In this document: positions 46,999-55,732 of the stretch, piece after piece
How positions within the stretch are numbered: the first letter of the stretch is position 1
How the letters are laid out: each line of letters starts with the position of its first letter
Assembly (NCBI GenBank): GCA_963704535.1
Contig: OY969916.1
Span: 8,184,001 to 8,248,000, forward strand
Direction: 5' to 3'
Source: G963704535 sp963704535
Lineage (GTDB): Bacteria; Chloroflexota; Chloroflexia; Chloroflexales; Roseiflexaceae
DNA length: 64,000 nt
Made by a program: the position numbers and the translations under genes
The notes under the pieces: generated by a model
The model's input: the letters and a program-made list of their open reading frames with translations, nothing else
The model's database searches: none
What the model was told of the DNA's origin: nothing

Positions 46999-48035
46999 TT
47001 TGGTCTTACCACTTGGCCAGTCCTGGCCGACTCGTAAATCGCCAGCACGAGTGCCAGCGAGCGGCGGCCTTCTTCGCCCGACACCAGCGGCGGGCGGCCG
47101 GTATGAAGCGCGTCGACTAGGTCGTTGATTAGGCGCGTGTGACCTTCCGATCCGATCCCGGTTGGGCTGGCGCCGGCGCCGGCCGCGATGGGGGTTGAGC
47201 CGGCGGCTGGCGCGGTTCCTGGTTCCGCGCCTTCGACGGACCAGCGGATGATCGATTCCCCCTCGAACTGCACCCCGCCACGATCGCCGTAGATCTCGAC
47301 GCGATGCGGGAAGCCGGGCGCCGCTGCGGTCGTGGCCGCGATGCTGCCGAGTGCTCCGTTCGCGAAGCGCAGCGTGGCGGCCAGGCAGTCTTCGACCTCG
47401 ATCGGGTGGGCGAGGGTGTCGGCGGCGGCGTGGACCTCGACGGCGTCGCCCATGTACCAGAGCAGCAGGTCGGCCAGGTGGACGCCCTGGTTCATGAGGG
47501 CGCCGCCGCCGTCGAGTGACCAGGTGCCGCGCCAGGCGGCGCTGTCGTAGTAGCTCTGTGGGCGCACGTAGGGCACGCTGACGGAGCCGAGCACCAGCCG
47601 TCCCAGCTTGCCTTGCTCGATCGCCGCGCGTGCTGAGCGGAACGCTGGGTCGGTTCGCCGCTGAAGTGCTACCGCCAGCAGCACGCCAGCTAATCGGCAT
47701 GCGTCGATCATGGCGTCGGCGTCTTCGAGGGATAGGGCGATCGGCTTCTCGACCAGCACGTGTTTGCCGGCCCGCGCCGCTGCTATCGTTTGCTGGGCGT
47801 GCTGTCCACTGGGCGTGCAGACGCAGACGACGTCTATGTCGTCGCGCGCCAGCAGCGCATCGTAGCTCGTTTCGCACGGCACGTCGAAGCGCGCTTGGGC
47901 CTCGGCGGCCCGCGCGGCGCCCGACCGGCACACCGCTACCAGCCGCGCCCCCGCCGTTCGCTCGATCGCCGTGGCGTGGTAGCCGGCGATCATGCCAGCA
48001 CCGATGATGCCAAATCGTAGATCGGAATTTGTCAT
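46953..48035 (-). CDS. Gfo/Idh/MocA-family oxidoreductase
   Basis: 360 aa. NAD(P)-binding motif RFGIIGAGMIAGYHATAI at residues 6-23, the EKP motif (HVLVEKPIALSLEDA, about 95) and a substrate domain with GGALMNQGVHLADLLLWYMG (about 190). Inositol 2-dehydrogenase-like, though the family is broad. The last 15 residues (LKRETPALSEVEG) are translated from a dispersed repeat, so the original C-terminus may have been replaced. It lies between a glycosidase and an isomerase in the same orientation; the ribosome-binding site is weak because the preceding gap is entirely repeat. Confidence 0.88.
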   Translation of the reverse strand: MTNSDLRFGIIGAGMIAGYHATAIERTAGARLVAVCRSGAARAAEAQARFDVPCETSYDALLARDDIDVVCVCTPSGQHAQQTIAAARAGKHVLVEKPIALSLEDADAMIDACRLAGVLLAVALQRRTDPAFRSARAAIEQGKLGRLVLGSVSVPYVRPQSYYDSAAWRGTWSLDGGGALMNQGVHLADLLLWYMGDAVEVHAAADTLAHPIEVEDCLAATLRFANGALGSIAATTAAAPGFPHRVEIYGDRGGVQFEGESIIRWSVEGAEPGTAPAAGSTPIAAGAGASPTGIGSEGHTRLINDLVDALHTGRPPLVSGEEGRRSLALVLAIYESARTGQVVRPKTLKRETPALSEVEG

Positions 48036-48037
48036 AG

Positions 48038-48114
48038 CTCTATTCGTAGTTCGTGGTGGAAAGGAGATTCTTGAGGAGGCTTCCCCCTCAAACTCCCCCT
48101 TTTCAGATAGTCAT
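48038..48114. repeat. Family A repeat filling the glycosidase-oxidoreductase gap
   Basis: GGTGGAAAGGAGATTC with TTGAGGAGGCTTCCCCCTCAA and CCCCCTTTTCAGATAGTC; the element occupies all but a few bases of the intergenic space. Confidence 0.85.
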
Positions 48115-49446
48115 TTAGACCGGCCCGCCGCCGGCGCGGATGATCAGGTCGTCGCAGTCGGACGCTAGCGCCTCGGGCGGCTTGGCGGCCAGCAGGTCGT
48201 CGAAGAGCGGCAGCTGGCCGGATTGGAAGGCGTGGTCGGCGTAGAGGAACATGGCGGCCGACCAAGCCTGTTTCGCGAAGCCCATGGGTCGGCCGCGCTC
48301 GCCGTGCATCCACTCGTTGAACTCCCACTGGCCCTCCAGCCCTTGCCGGTTGGCCTCGGCTAGCGAGATGAGCAGCCGTTCGGCGTCCTGCCGCCAGCGA
48401 TGGCGGACCAGCGCCGCGACGTGAAAGCCGCCGATCATCGGCCAGATGCCGCCGTTGTGGTATTGGTGGGGCAGGTTGAGATTGCGACTGCGGTAGTACT
48501 CGCGCCAGTTGGTTTCGCCGGGGAAGATCGGCGGGTAGATCGCCTTGGTCGGGTAGGGATCGGCCATACCGACCTGGTGCATGTAGCGCAGGATGTGCTC
48601 GGCGCGGTGCCGGTCGGCGACGCCGGTCAGGATGGCGAGCAGGTTGCCGAGGCTGTCGCACCAGTCGCCATACTCGCGGAACGCGACCCAGGGCAGGTAG
48701 AATGGGCGGCTGGAGATCGTGGCGATGTTGTGGTAGAGCATAAACCATTCGAGCCGGAATGCTTTGAGCTTTTCCAGGTGCTCGGCAAAGTGCTCGGCGA
48801 CCCAGCAGCGATCGATCCACATGAGTGCGTTCAGCCGCTCGTGGATGCCGGCGGCGCTGACCTTGCATTGGTGGGCCGGCTCGGCAGTGGGCAGGGCCTG
48901 CCGAAGTTCCTGGTGGGCCAGCACGGCGGCGTAGTAGAGCACGTTGTCGTAGAGGACATTGTAGCGCACGGCCAGCAGGTCCATCCAATCGCCTGCTTCG
49001 GGTACCTCAAGCAGGCCACACTCGTTCATGTCCTGGTATTCGAGCCAGCGGAGCGCCTGGTCGATGTGCGGCCAGTGCTTCACTAGGAACGGCGTGTCGC
49101 CAGTGGTCTTGAAGTAGAGATAGTGGCCCAGGATGTACCACAGGTTTGAGTCGACGGCGCCGGCGTTCTCGGTGCTCACGTAGCCGGTATCGGGGTTGAC
49201 GTTCAGTTGGATCAGGCCCAGGCACGATTGGTAGGCGCTCATGGTCTCGATCGATGCTTTGCCGGCGCCGAGCAGCTCCGGGTCGCCGCTGGCGACGGCG
49301 CCCAGGAAAGTGATCACGCTGTCGCGCGCCCAGATCTGGGGGTAGCCGGCCGCCAGCGCCGAGGCGCGGAACCCGTGGGGCGTGACACAGCCGCGCAGGA
49401 TGTCGCGGGCGCGCTCACGGGCCTGTTCGATGATGGCACAACTCAT
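48115..49446 (-). CDS. Debranching/invertase-like alpha-glycosidase (six-hairpin fold)
   Basis: 443 aa; ATG at 49446 (MSCAIIEQARERARDILRG) after CAGGAAAGCGCT. The (alpha/alpha)6-type core shows YPQIWARDSVITFLGAVASG, WLEYQDMNECGLLEVPEAGDWMDL and QYHNGGIWPMIGGFH, which resemble glycogen debranching and GH100 neutral invertase-type enzymes (the acid in GDWMD and WAR(D)S). No signal peptide, so intracellular. Substrate is not predictable. Confidence 0.82.
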   Translation of the reverse strand: MSCAIIEQARERARDILRGCVTPHGFRASALAAGYPQIWARDSVITFLGAVASGDPELLGAGKASIETMSAYQSCLGLIQLNVNPDTGYVSTENAGAVDSNLWYILGHYLYFKTTGDTPFLVKHWPHIDQALRWLEYQDMNECGLLEVPEAGDWMDLLAVRYNVLYDNVLYYAAVLAHQELRQALPTAEPAHQCKVSAAGIHERLNALMWIDRCWVAEHFAEHLEKLKAFRLEWFMLYHNIATISSRPFYLPWVAFREYGDWCDSLGNLLAILTGVADRHRAEHILRYMHQVGMADPYPTKAIYPPIFPGETNWREYYRSRNLNLPHQYHNGGIWPMIGGFHVAALVRHRWRQDAERLLISLAEANRQGLEGQWEFNEWMHGERGRPMGFAKQAWSAAMFLYADHAFQSGQLPLFDDLLAAKPPEALASDCDDLIIRAGGGPV

Positions 49447-49538
49447 AGCGCTTTCCTGTTCACGAACACGACCATGACTCCTGCTATTATACACGGGTGA
49501 TAGCAGGTCACGTTGGCATTGTAGGCCCATTTACAAAA

Positions 49539-49660
49539 GTTACGTGGCGTGGCAACGCCGCTCTTGCCTGCGGCGGCAAGGTACTTGATCCATCTTTTTG
49601 TCGTGGATTTTTGCCCGACCGGGCAAAAATCCACGACAAAAGGAAGAATAAAATACCATC
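49539..49660. repeat. Family D double-hairpin element, copy 2
   Basis: A GC-rich small hairpin (GCCGCTCTTGCC and GCGGCGGCAAGG), GGTACTT, then a perfect 20-bp stem with GACC loop (arms 49597-49616 and 49621-49640), then AAGGAAGAA and AAATACC. Every difference from copy 1 in the long stem is compensated on the opposite arm. It lies between divergent genes. Confidence 0.9.
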
Positions 49661-49727
49661 TCAAACTCCCGCTTTCAAACAGCCGTTTGGATCTGATATG
49701 ATGCCGTTGATCAGGAAAGGAGTTCCC

Positions 49728-50579
49728 ATGAAACATAAGATCGCATCAGACTTCGGCGCGCGCATCCCGTCGGCAACGGGTGGAGCGGTCGGACGGCCGC
49801 TGGAGGTGACACCGGCGCTCGCCGGCTGGCGGTATCTCTCCTTCCACACCTACGTGCTGCGCCAGGGGCAGACGCTGGGTGGGGAGACGGCGGGCGACGA
49901 GCTGTGCATGGTGCTGCTGGCGGGCCAGATCACGGTGGTGTCCGGCGGCACGACCTGGGAGTGTGAGCGCCGAGATGTCTTCCATGGCCGGCCATACGCC
50001 ATGTACCTGCCGCCCGGCTGTGCCTACAGCGTGACCGCCCGCGCCGATACCGAGGTTGCCTGCGGGCGGGCGCCGGCGACGGGCCAGTTGCCGCCGCGCC
50101 TGATCACGCCGGAGCAGGTCGCGATCGAGATCCGCGGCGGCCACAATGTCACCCGCCAGATCAACCATATTCTTGACCCCGGCGCGGCCGAGAAGCTGCT
50201 GTGCGTCGAGGTGTACACGCCGTCGGGGAACTGGAGCAGCTACCCGCCGCACCGGCACGATGTCGATAACCCGCCCCAGGAGGTCGACTTGGAGGAGGTC
50301 TACTACTACCGGGTCAACCCGCCGGATGGCTGGGCCATGCAGCGCTTGTACACCGACGATCGCAGCACCGACGAGGCCGTGATCGCGTCGCACGGCGATG
50401 TGGTCCTGGTGCGGCAGGGCTACCACCCGGTGGTCGCTGCGCCCGGCTATGATGTGTACTACCTAAACTTCCTGGCCGGCACGACGCCATCGTGGGCGGC
50501 GCTGGACGACCCGCAACTGGCCTGGGTGCGTGGCAATTGGGCGGGCCGCGAAGATCGTTTGGTTCTTCCCCTGCAATAG
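49728..50579 (+). CDS. iolB: 5-deoxy-glucuronate isomerase (IolB)
   Basis: 283 aa; start MKHKIASDFGARIPSATG after AGGAAAGGAG. Cupin fold: the zinc ligands are in YPPHRHDVDNPPQEVDLEEVYYYRVNPPDG (about residues 160-190), followed by GDVVLVRQGYHPVVAAPGYDVYYLNFLAG. It isomerises 5-deoxy-glucuronate to 2-deoxy-5-keto-gluconate in myo-inositol catabolism. The neighbouring Gfo/Idh oxidoreductase and the two epimerases would supply IolG- and IolE/IolI-type steps, so an inositol-degradation locus is inferred, although IolC and IolD are not in the window. Confidence 0.9.
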   Translation: MKHKIASDFGARIPSATGGAVGRPLEVTPALAGWRYLSFHTYVLRQGQTLGGETAGDELCMVLLAGQITVVSGGTTWECERRDVFHGRPYAMYLPPGCAYSVTARADTEVACGRAPATGQLPPRLITPEQVAIEIRGGHNVTRQINHILDPGAAEKLLCVEVYTPSGNWSSYPPHRHDVDNPPQEVDLEEVYYYRVNPPDGWAMQRLYTDDRSTDEAVIASHGDVVLVRQGYHPVVAAPGYDVYYLNFLAGTTPSWAALDDPQLAWVRGNWAGREDRLVLPLQ

Positions 50580-50585
50580 AGATTA

Positions 50586-50638
50586 GAGATTGGAGATTGG
50601 AGATTGATCACGCGCCCCAATCTCCAATCTCCAATCTC
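50586..50638. repeat. 21-bp perfect hairpin of ATTGGAG heptamers
   Basis: The arms 50586-50606 and 50618-50638 are perfect complements, made of GATTGGA/TCCAATC heptamers, with an 11-nt loop. It lies between iolB and the CoA-transferase gene. Confidence 0.9.
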
Positions 50639-50655
50639 CAACAATGGAGGGCGCG

Positions 50656-51573
50656 ATGCGGTCGAAACTCACGACCATGGCCGACGCGATCGACCGGCTG
50701 GTTAATGATGGCGCCAGCGTCGCGATCGGCTGCGCGCTGGAGCCGCTGATCCCGTTCGCGGCCGGCCACGAGATCATCCGCCAGCGCCGGCGCGACCTGA
50801 CGCTGATCGGCCCGATCTCCGATATCCTGTTTGACCAGTTGATCGGGGCCGGGTGTGTGGGGCGGGTGGTCGCCGCGTGGGCCGGCAATGTCAGCGCGGG
50901 GCTGGGCCACGCCTACCGCCGCGCCGTCGAGCAGGGCATCCCGCGGCCGATCGAGGTGCGCGACCACTCGAACTTCTCGATCGCGCTGGCGCTCCAGGCG
51001 GCGGCGCTGGGCGCGCCGTTCATCCCGGCCCGTACGCTGTTGGGCACCGATATCGCCGCCGGCAACCCGGATCTGCATGTCGTGCCCTCGCCGCTGGATG
51101 GCCGGCCGCTGCTGCTGGTGCCGGCGCTGGTGCCCGACGTGGCGATCGTCCACGTCCAGCGTGCGGATGCCGAGGGCAGCGCGCACGCCTGGGGCAATCT
51201 GGGTATCTGCCAGGAGGCAGCGCTGGCCGCCCGGGCGGTGATCGTGGTGGCCGAGGAGATCGTGCCGGTCGAGGTCATCCGTAGCGACCCGAACCGAGTG
51301 CTGGTGCCGGGCTTCAAGGTCGCGGCGGTGGTCCACGCGCCGGGCGGGGCGCACCCGTCGCCGGTGCAGGGCTACTATAATCGCGACCACGCGTTCTTCG
51401 GCGAGTACCACCAGGCGACGCGAACCCACGCGGGCATGGAGGCATGGCTTGAGTCGTGGGTTTATGATGTCATCGATCGAGATGCTTATCTGGCGAAACT
51501 AGGGGAGGAGCGCTGGCGTGGGCTGGCGAAGAAGACGCCAATGCTGGCGGCGCAGGTGGACTATGGGTATTGA
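50656..51573 (+). CDS. CoA-transferase subunit alpha (GctA-type)
   Basis: 305 aa; start MRSKLTTMADAIDRL after GGAGGGCGCG. SGASVAIGC, GAGCVGRVVAAWAGNV and NFSIALALQAAALGAPFIPARTLLGTD are typical of glutaconate-CoA-transferase alpha subunits. The beta subunit lies some 1 kb downstream, interrupted by an opposing methyltransferase gene. The heterodimer transfers CoA between acyl groups; the acid is unknown. Confidence 0.87.
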   Translation: MRSKLTTMADAIDRLVNDGASVAIGCALEPLIPFAAGHEIIRQRRRDLTLIGPISDILFDQLIGAGCVGRVVAAWAGNVSAGLGHAYRRAVEQGIPRPIEVRDHSNFSIALALQAAALGAPFIPARTLLGTDIAAGNPDLHVVPSPLDGRPLLLVPALVPDVAIVHVQRADAEGSAHAWGNLGICQEAALAARAVIVVAEEIVPVEVIRSDPNRVLVPGFKVAAVVHAPGGAHPSPVQGYYNRDHAFFGEYHQATRTHAGMEAWLESWVYDVIDRDAYLAKLGEERWRGLAKKTPMLAAQVDYGY

Positions 51574-51632
51574 TGTTTTTGAAAAAGAGGAGTTTGAGGG
51601 GCTGCCCCTCAAACTCCCCTTCTCACTACGGA
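51573..51632. repeat. Family A repeat between the CoA-transferase and methyltransferase genes
   Basis: TTTTTGAAAAAGAGGAGTTTG, then AGGGGCTGCCCCTCAA and CTCCCCTTCTCACTACGGAC. It lies over the gap between convergent genes and may serve both as terminator. Confidence 0.8.
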
Positions 51633-52388
51633 CTACGAGCGATTGTTTACCGTGATGCGCACAAAGGCGTCGGTGGCGTCGGGGTAGATGTTGACCTCGT
51701 GAAGCTCGTAGCGCGCGCCGAGGTCGCGGGTCGCCGCGTCGAGGATCGCCAAGAGCCTGCTCTTGGGGATATGGGTGATCTGCCCAATCCGTCTCTGATC
51801 CTTATAGTTGCCCAGCGAGCTGTCGACGCCGGTGATGACGTTAAACAGCACGTACTTGCTTGAGAGTCCGATCATCTTCCTGATGCTATACTCGATATAC
51901 TGCTCGTACAGCAGCACGCGCGAAACCAGCACGCCCATGTTGACGACTAGGTCGAACGTCTGCGCGGGAAGAAAGGAGTCGCTGACAAAGTTGGCCTGGC
52001 GAAACACAAACGGTCGATCGTATTTCTCCCGGCACACGTCGACAAATCGCTGCACTAGGTCGACCCCGTGGTAGGCGCTAATTTGGACCCCGCGCCCCTG
52101 GATGTACTCGATCAGGTTGCCCATACCGCAGCCGATGTCGAGGATCGAGGGTGTGGGGGCGAGCACGACGCCGTTGAACAGGTGGTCGTAAAACTGGTGC
52201 TCTTTCAGGTCCGATCGCTCGTCGAGCGCCTGCGGCGAGGCGCCGAATTGCAGCAGCAAATTGCTGTAGTAGCGCGCGACCACAGCGCCGCTGAACTCCC
52301 AGGACTTAACCAGGTAGGCGCGCCTGGCGTCGTAGCAAAGGTCTCCCAGCAGCGGTGATCGCTTTGAGAGCGTATTCGACAATCTCAT
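51633..52388 (-). CDS. SAM-dependent methyltransferase
   Basis: About 251 aa from the ATG at 52388 (MRLSNTLSKRSPLLGDL); the frame also extends to a TTG at 52442. The class I motif SILDIGCGMGNLIEYI (about residue 75-90) and later FDLVVNMGVLVSRV are intact. Lower in GC than its neighbours and inserted between the two subunits of a CoA-transferase, it looks like a recent arrival. Substrate unknown. Confidence 0.78.
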   Translation of the reverse strand: MRLSNTLSKRSPLLGDLCYDARRAYLVKSWEFSGAVVARYYSNLLLQFGASPQALDERSDLKEHQFYDHLFNGVVLAPTPSILDIGCGMGNLIEYIQGRGVQISAYHGVDLVQRFVDVCREKYDRPFVFRQANFVSDSFLPAQTFDLVVNMGVLVSRVLLYEQYIEYSIRKMIGLSSKYVLFNVITGVDSSLGNYKDQRRIGQITHIPKSRLLAILDAATRDLGARYELHEVNIYPDATDAFVRITVNNRS

Positions 52389-52560
52389 AATGACAGCAAT
52401 CCGACGTCTATTCAACAGCGCGATATCCCACCACGAACTCAAGTGAGGGGGTGCGGCACACGCCGCTTCTTTTGATCAGCTCTGTACGAGGGGTTGTAGT
52501 TATATGGTACCATAAATATTGAATATCGTGGGCACGCACTATATTCGAAGTGAGGCGCGG

Positions 52561-53319
52561 ATGGAGTATACGCCCCAGGAGCTCATGGTCGCCGCAGCCG
52601 CCCGCGAGATCCGCGACGGCGAGGTGGTGTTTGTCGGGATGCGGCTGCCGCTGATCGCCTTCGCGCTGGCCAAGGAAACCCACGCGCCTATGGCGGTGGG
52701 CCTGTTCGAGTGCGGGATCGTGCGCGACACGCCAGCGCCGGAGCTGCTCTACACCATGGGCGACCCGCCGAACATCGCCGGCGCGACCTGGTGCGCCGGT
52801 ATGGCCGACCTGATGGGGCTATTGCAAGCGGGCGCGGTCCACGCCGGGTTTATCGGCGGGGCCGAGATCGACCGCTACGGCAATCTCAATACTTCCTACA
52901 TCGGCCCGCGCGAGGCTCCGCAGGTCAAGCTGCCCGGCAGCGGCGGCGCGGCCGACATCGCCTCCCTGGCACACCGGCTGCTGATCATCATGGCCCACGA
53001 GCGGCGCCGCTTCGTCGAGCGGGTGTCCTACATGACCTCGCCCGGCTACGGCGACGGCGCCGGGTGGCGTGAGCGGGTCGGCCTGCCGCGCGGCGGCCCG
53101 GCGGCGGTGATCACCACGCTCGGCGTCTTGGGGTTCGATGCGGCGAGTGGTGAGGCGTTTCTGCGCTCCTACCACCCCGGCCAGTCGCCCGAGGCGCTGC
53201 GGGCTAACACCGGCTGGGATCTCAAGGTCGCCGCCGATGTCCACCCGACCCCGCCGCCGACGGCCGAGGAGCTGGCGATCATCCGGCGGTATGATCCGGA
53301 GGGGTTTTGGACGCGCTGA
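52561..53319 (+). CDS. CoA-transferase subunit beta (GctB-type)
   Basis: 252 aa; start MEYTPQELMVAAAAREIRDGEVVFVGM after AAGTGAGG. The motifs GDPPNIAGATWCAGMADLMGLLQAGAVHAGFIGGAEIDRYGNLN and GSGGAADIASLAHRL match beta subunits of glutaconate/oxoacid CoA-transferases; GAEID holds the likely catalytic Glu. It should pair with the alpha subunit at 50656. Confidence 0.87.
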   Translation: MEYTPQELMVAAAAREIRDGEVVFVGMRLPLIAFALAKETHAPMAVGLFECGIVRDTPAPELLYTMGDPPNIAGATWCAGMADLMGLLQAGAVHAGFIGGAEIDRYGNLNTSYIGPREAPQVKLPGSGGAADIASLAHRLLIIMAHERRRFVERVSYMTSPGYGDGAGWRERVGLPRGGPAAVITTLGVLGFDAASGEAFLRSYHPGQSPEALRANTGWDLKVAADVHPTPPPTAEELAIIRRYDPEGFWTR

Positions 53320-53320
53320 G

Positions 53321-53366
53321 AGACTGTTTGAAAAAGGGGGAGTTTGAGGGACTGCCCCTCAAGATA
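53321..53366. repeat. Family A repeat, truncating a short ORF
   Basis: AGAGACTGTTTGAAAAAGGGGG with GTTTGAGGGACTGCCCCTCAAG. On the minus strand a 15-codon reading frame (MTKILRDILDHAKVS) that starts at 53412 runs into this repeat and stops. Confidence 0.75.
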
Positions 53367-53402
53367 CCTTCGCGTGATCGAGGATATCGCGCAGGATTTT
53401 GG

Positions 53403-53711
53403 TCATCGGATCAGCGGTTCAATCTCAGCATTAGCGAGCGCCAGCATGGGATCATTCAGATGCTGTTCAAGATCGCTGATCGCTACATCAGCAAAGAGGG
53501 TGGTGAGTCGTTCGACGGCTGCGAGGGCATCTGTCGTGGCGGTCGCGGCGCTAGTGAGATCGGCTTCGGCAACCTGCTCAATTGGTGGGAGCACGAGATC
53601 ACCTGTCACCAAGCGCTCAAGGACGCGCTCGGGTGGCAACTGGAGGCGGGCGGCTTGCTTGAGCAGCAGCTGATAGGTTGCCTCGGGCAGTTCAATCGTG
53701 TGTTGTGCCAT
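53403..53711 (-). CDS. Small protein with ribbon-helix-helix-like N-terminus
   Basis: 102 aa from the ATG at 53711 (MAQHTIELPEATYQLLLKQAARLQLPPERVLERL). The N-terminal strand-helix-helix pattern recalls antitoxin-type DNA-binding proteins. The short overlapping frame that follows (MTKILRDILDHAKVS) is cut by a palindromic repeat, as if a partner gene was lost. Speculative; no toxin was identified. Confidence 0.5.
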   Translation of the reverse strand: MAQHTIELPEATYQLLLKQAARLQLPPERVLERLVTGDLVLPPIEQVAEADLTSAATATTDALAAVERLTTLFADVAISDLEQHLNDPMLALANAEIEPLIR

Positions 53712-54188
53712 TATGTTCACACCCTCGGTCGTTCATCCTGTAGCTCTGGACATTATATCATACGCATGGAGGTGTCATGGGCATTGATAGTTGCGACCTA
53801 ACGGTTTGCCCATCAGTTGCGCCGCCACCAATAGATCGGTACTGACTTCGGGCAGCTTCTATGTTTCAAAATGGCCGCGATCTTGCGGACGCGCAGCGGC
53901 GTCAACTGCATCCAACCATCACGGCGGGTCGTGACTCCCCACCAGAGAAACCCCCTTGACATGCCCCACCCATCCGCCTGTATCATTATCATACGACCAG
54001 CAGCAACAGACCGTCAAGCGCACTGGAGCGATTGAGCCCATGCTGCATCCTGGTTCCCACGCATCGGTGACTCCATCACTGGTGGCGGTTGTGGCGCCTG
54101 CTGCGACCGACCCCGTTCAGGAAGCTACTCTCATCAGATGCGGGGGCTGGTCGCAGTCTCTTCCATCACCTTGTTGCAGGAGGTTGCT
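53712..54188. ncRNA. IS110 5' non-coding region, candidate bridge RNA
   Basis: About 200 bases before the IS110 transposase (roughly 53990-54188) hold no ORF and several short stems. IS110-group elements encode their bridge RNA in the 5' non-coding end, so this stretch is the place to look. The outer boundary of the element is not visible by eye. The remaining sequence up to 53711 shows nothing definite. Confidence 0.4.
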
Positions 54189-55593
54189 ATGCCCCACACT
54201 CGTCGCACACCCAAGACCCTCCACTTGGACGGCTTGCCGACCATCCACCCCAATGCCGCTGGGATGGATATTGGTGCCAATGAGATCGTCGTTGCGGTGC
54301 CGCCTTCTCGCGATGTTGAGCCTGTGCGTGTGTTCCGCACCTTTACCCCCGACTTGCTGGCGCTGGTCACCTGGCTGGTGAGCTGCGGCATCGATACCGT
54401 CGCCCTCGAGTCAACCGGGGTCTATTGGGTGCCGATCTACGAATTGCTGGAACAGCACGGTATCACTCCCTATCTGGTCAACGCTCGCCCTGTCAAGACC
54501 GTCCCCGGACGCAAGAGCGACTGGAATGATGCGCAATGGTTGCAGAAATTGCACGACCCTTGGCTTGCTGCAAGCCTCGTTTCGCCCCGACGCCGAGATT
54601 AGCGCGTTACGCATCCTGGTACGCTATCGCGCCGAACTCATCCAACATCGGGCGCCGCATATTCTGCACATGCAGCGGGCGTTGCAGCAGATGAACATCC
54701 AACTGGAGCGCGTCCTGAGCAATATCATGGGCACGACCGGCCAAGCGATCATCCGCGCGATCGTTGATGGCGAGCGTGACCCAGTCACACTGGCTCAGAA
54801 GCGCAACCCAGCCTGCAAGTCCAGCACCGAGACGATTGCTAAAGCGCTGACTGGGACCTGGAAAGATGAGCTGATCTTTGTTCTCCAACAAGCTCTGGTC
54901 ATCTATGATGTGTACACCGCACAGATTGCGGTCTGTGATGGCGAGGTGGAGCGGTATTTGCAGCGGATGGAGGCGCGCAATGGCGACCCACAGGCGCCCT
55001 TGCCCGACCTGCCACCAGCCAAACGCAACTCGAAGACCAAGAATGCGCCACCGGCACCGACACGGGCGCAGTATGCACGCATCCTGGGGGTCGATCTGGT
55101 GGCAGTGATGGGCCTCTCAGCCTCCAGTGTGCAAACGATCATCAGCGAGATTGGCACCGATATGGAGCGCTTCCCGACCGTCAAGCACTTCTGTGCCTGG
55201 CTGGGACTCGCACCACGCAACGACATTTCGGGAGGGAAGGTGCTACGCTCACGCACGCTCAAGGTGGTCAATCGAGCGACCCAAGCGTTTCGACAAGCAG
55301 CGCAATCGGTGTCGCGATCCAATTCGGCGATTGGCGCCTACTATCGGGCGATGCGAGCGCGCAAAGGGCCGCAACAGGCCACGGTTGCCACAGCCCACAA
55401 GATTGCGCGGATCGTCTACCACCTGCTGAAATATGGGGAAGCCTATGAAGCGGAAAGTGCCGAGGCGTATGAGCAGAAACGTCAGGAGCGCGAGCTGCGC
55501 CAGTTGACGCGCCGAGCAGAGAAGCTGGGCTATACCCTCACACCTGCCGCCACGAAGCAACCAGCCGGTGCAACCGAACCCGTACCAAGCTAG
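54189..55593 (+). mobile_element. IS110-family transposase (DEDD), frameshifted
   Basis: The start MPHTRRTPKTLHLDGLPTIHP at 54189 follows AGGAGG. DEDD-type signature: MDIGANEIVVAVP, ALESTGVYWVPIYELL, NARPVKTVPGRKSDWNDAQWLQKLH. The frame shifts near 54554 (one extra base after TTGCAC restores LGLLQASFRPDAEI), and the C-terminal part to 55593 carries the transposase 20 domain with TEIGTDMERFPTVKHFCAWLGL and its serine-containing motif. About 455 aa if joined. Possibly inactive in this copy, or a consensus error. Confidence 0.85.
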
Positions 55594-55690
55594 TGGTTGA
55601 CCACACAGGTTTTGCGGTGTGGAGGAGGCTTGGAGGGGGCCACCCCCTCCAAACCACCCCCGCAAAACTACTGTGGTGGACCACTAGGGG
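55591..55690. repeat. Palindromic element with TAGTGGT termini
   Basis: TAGTGGTTGACCACACAGG at the left and CTGTGGTGGACCACTA at the right are inverted repeats, with TTTTGCGG and CCGCAAAA inside and the arm GGCTTGGAGGGGGCCACCCCCTCCAA in the centre. Confidence 0.8.
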
Positions 55691-55732
55691 TTTCTCAGGA
55701 TGGGCTTGTTCGGCGGCGGCCGATACTTTGGA

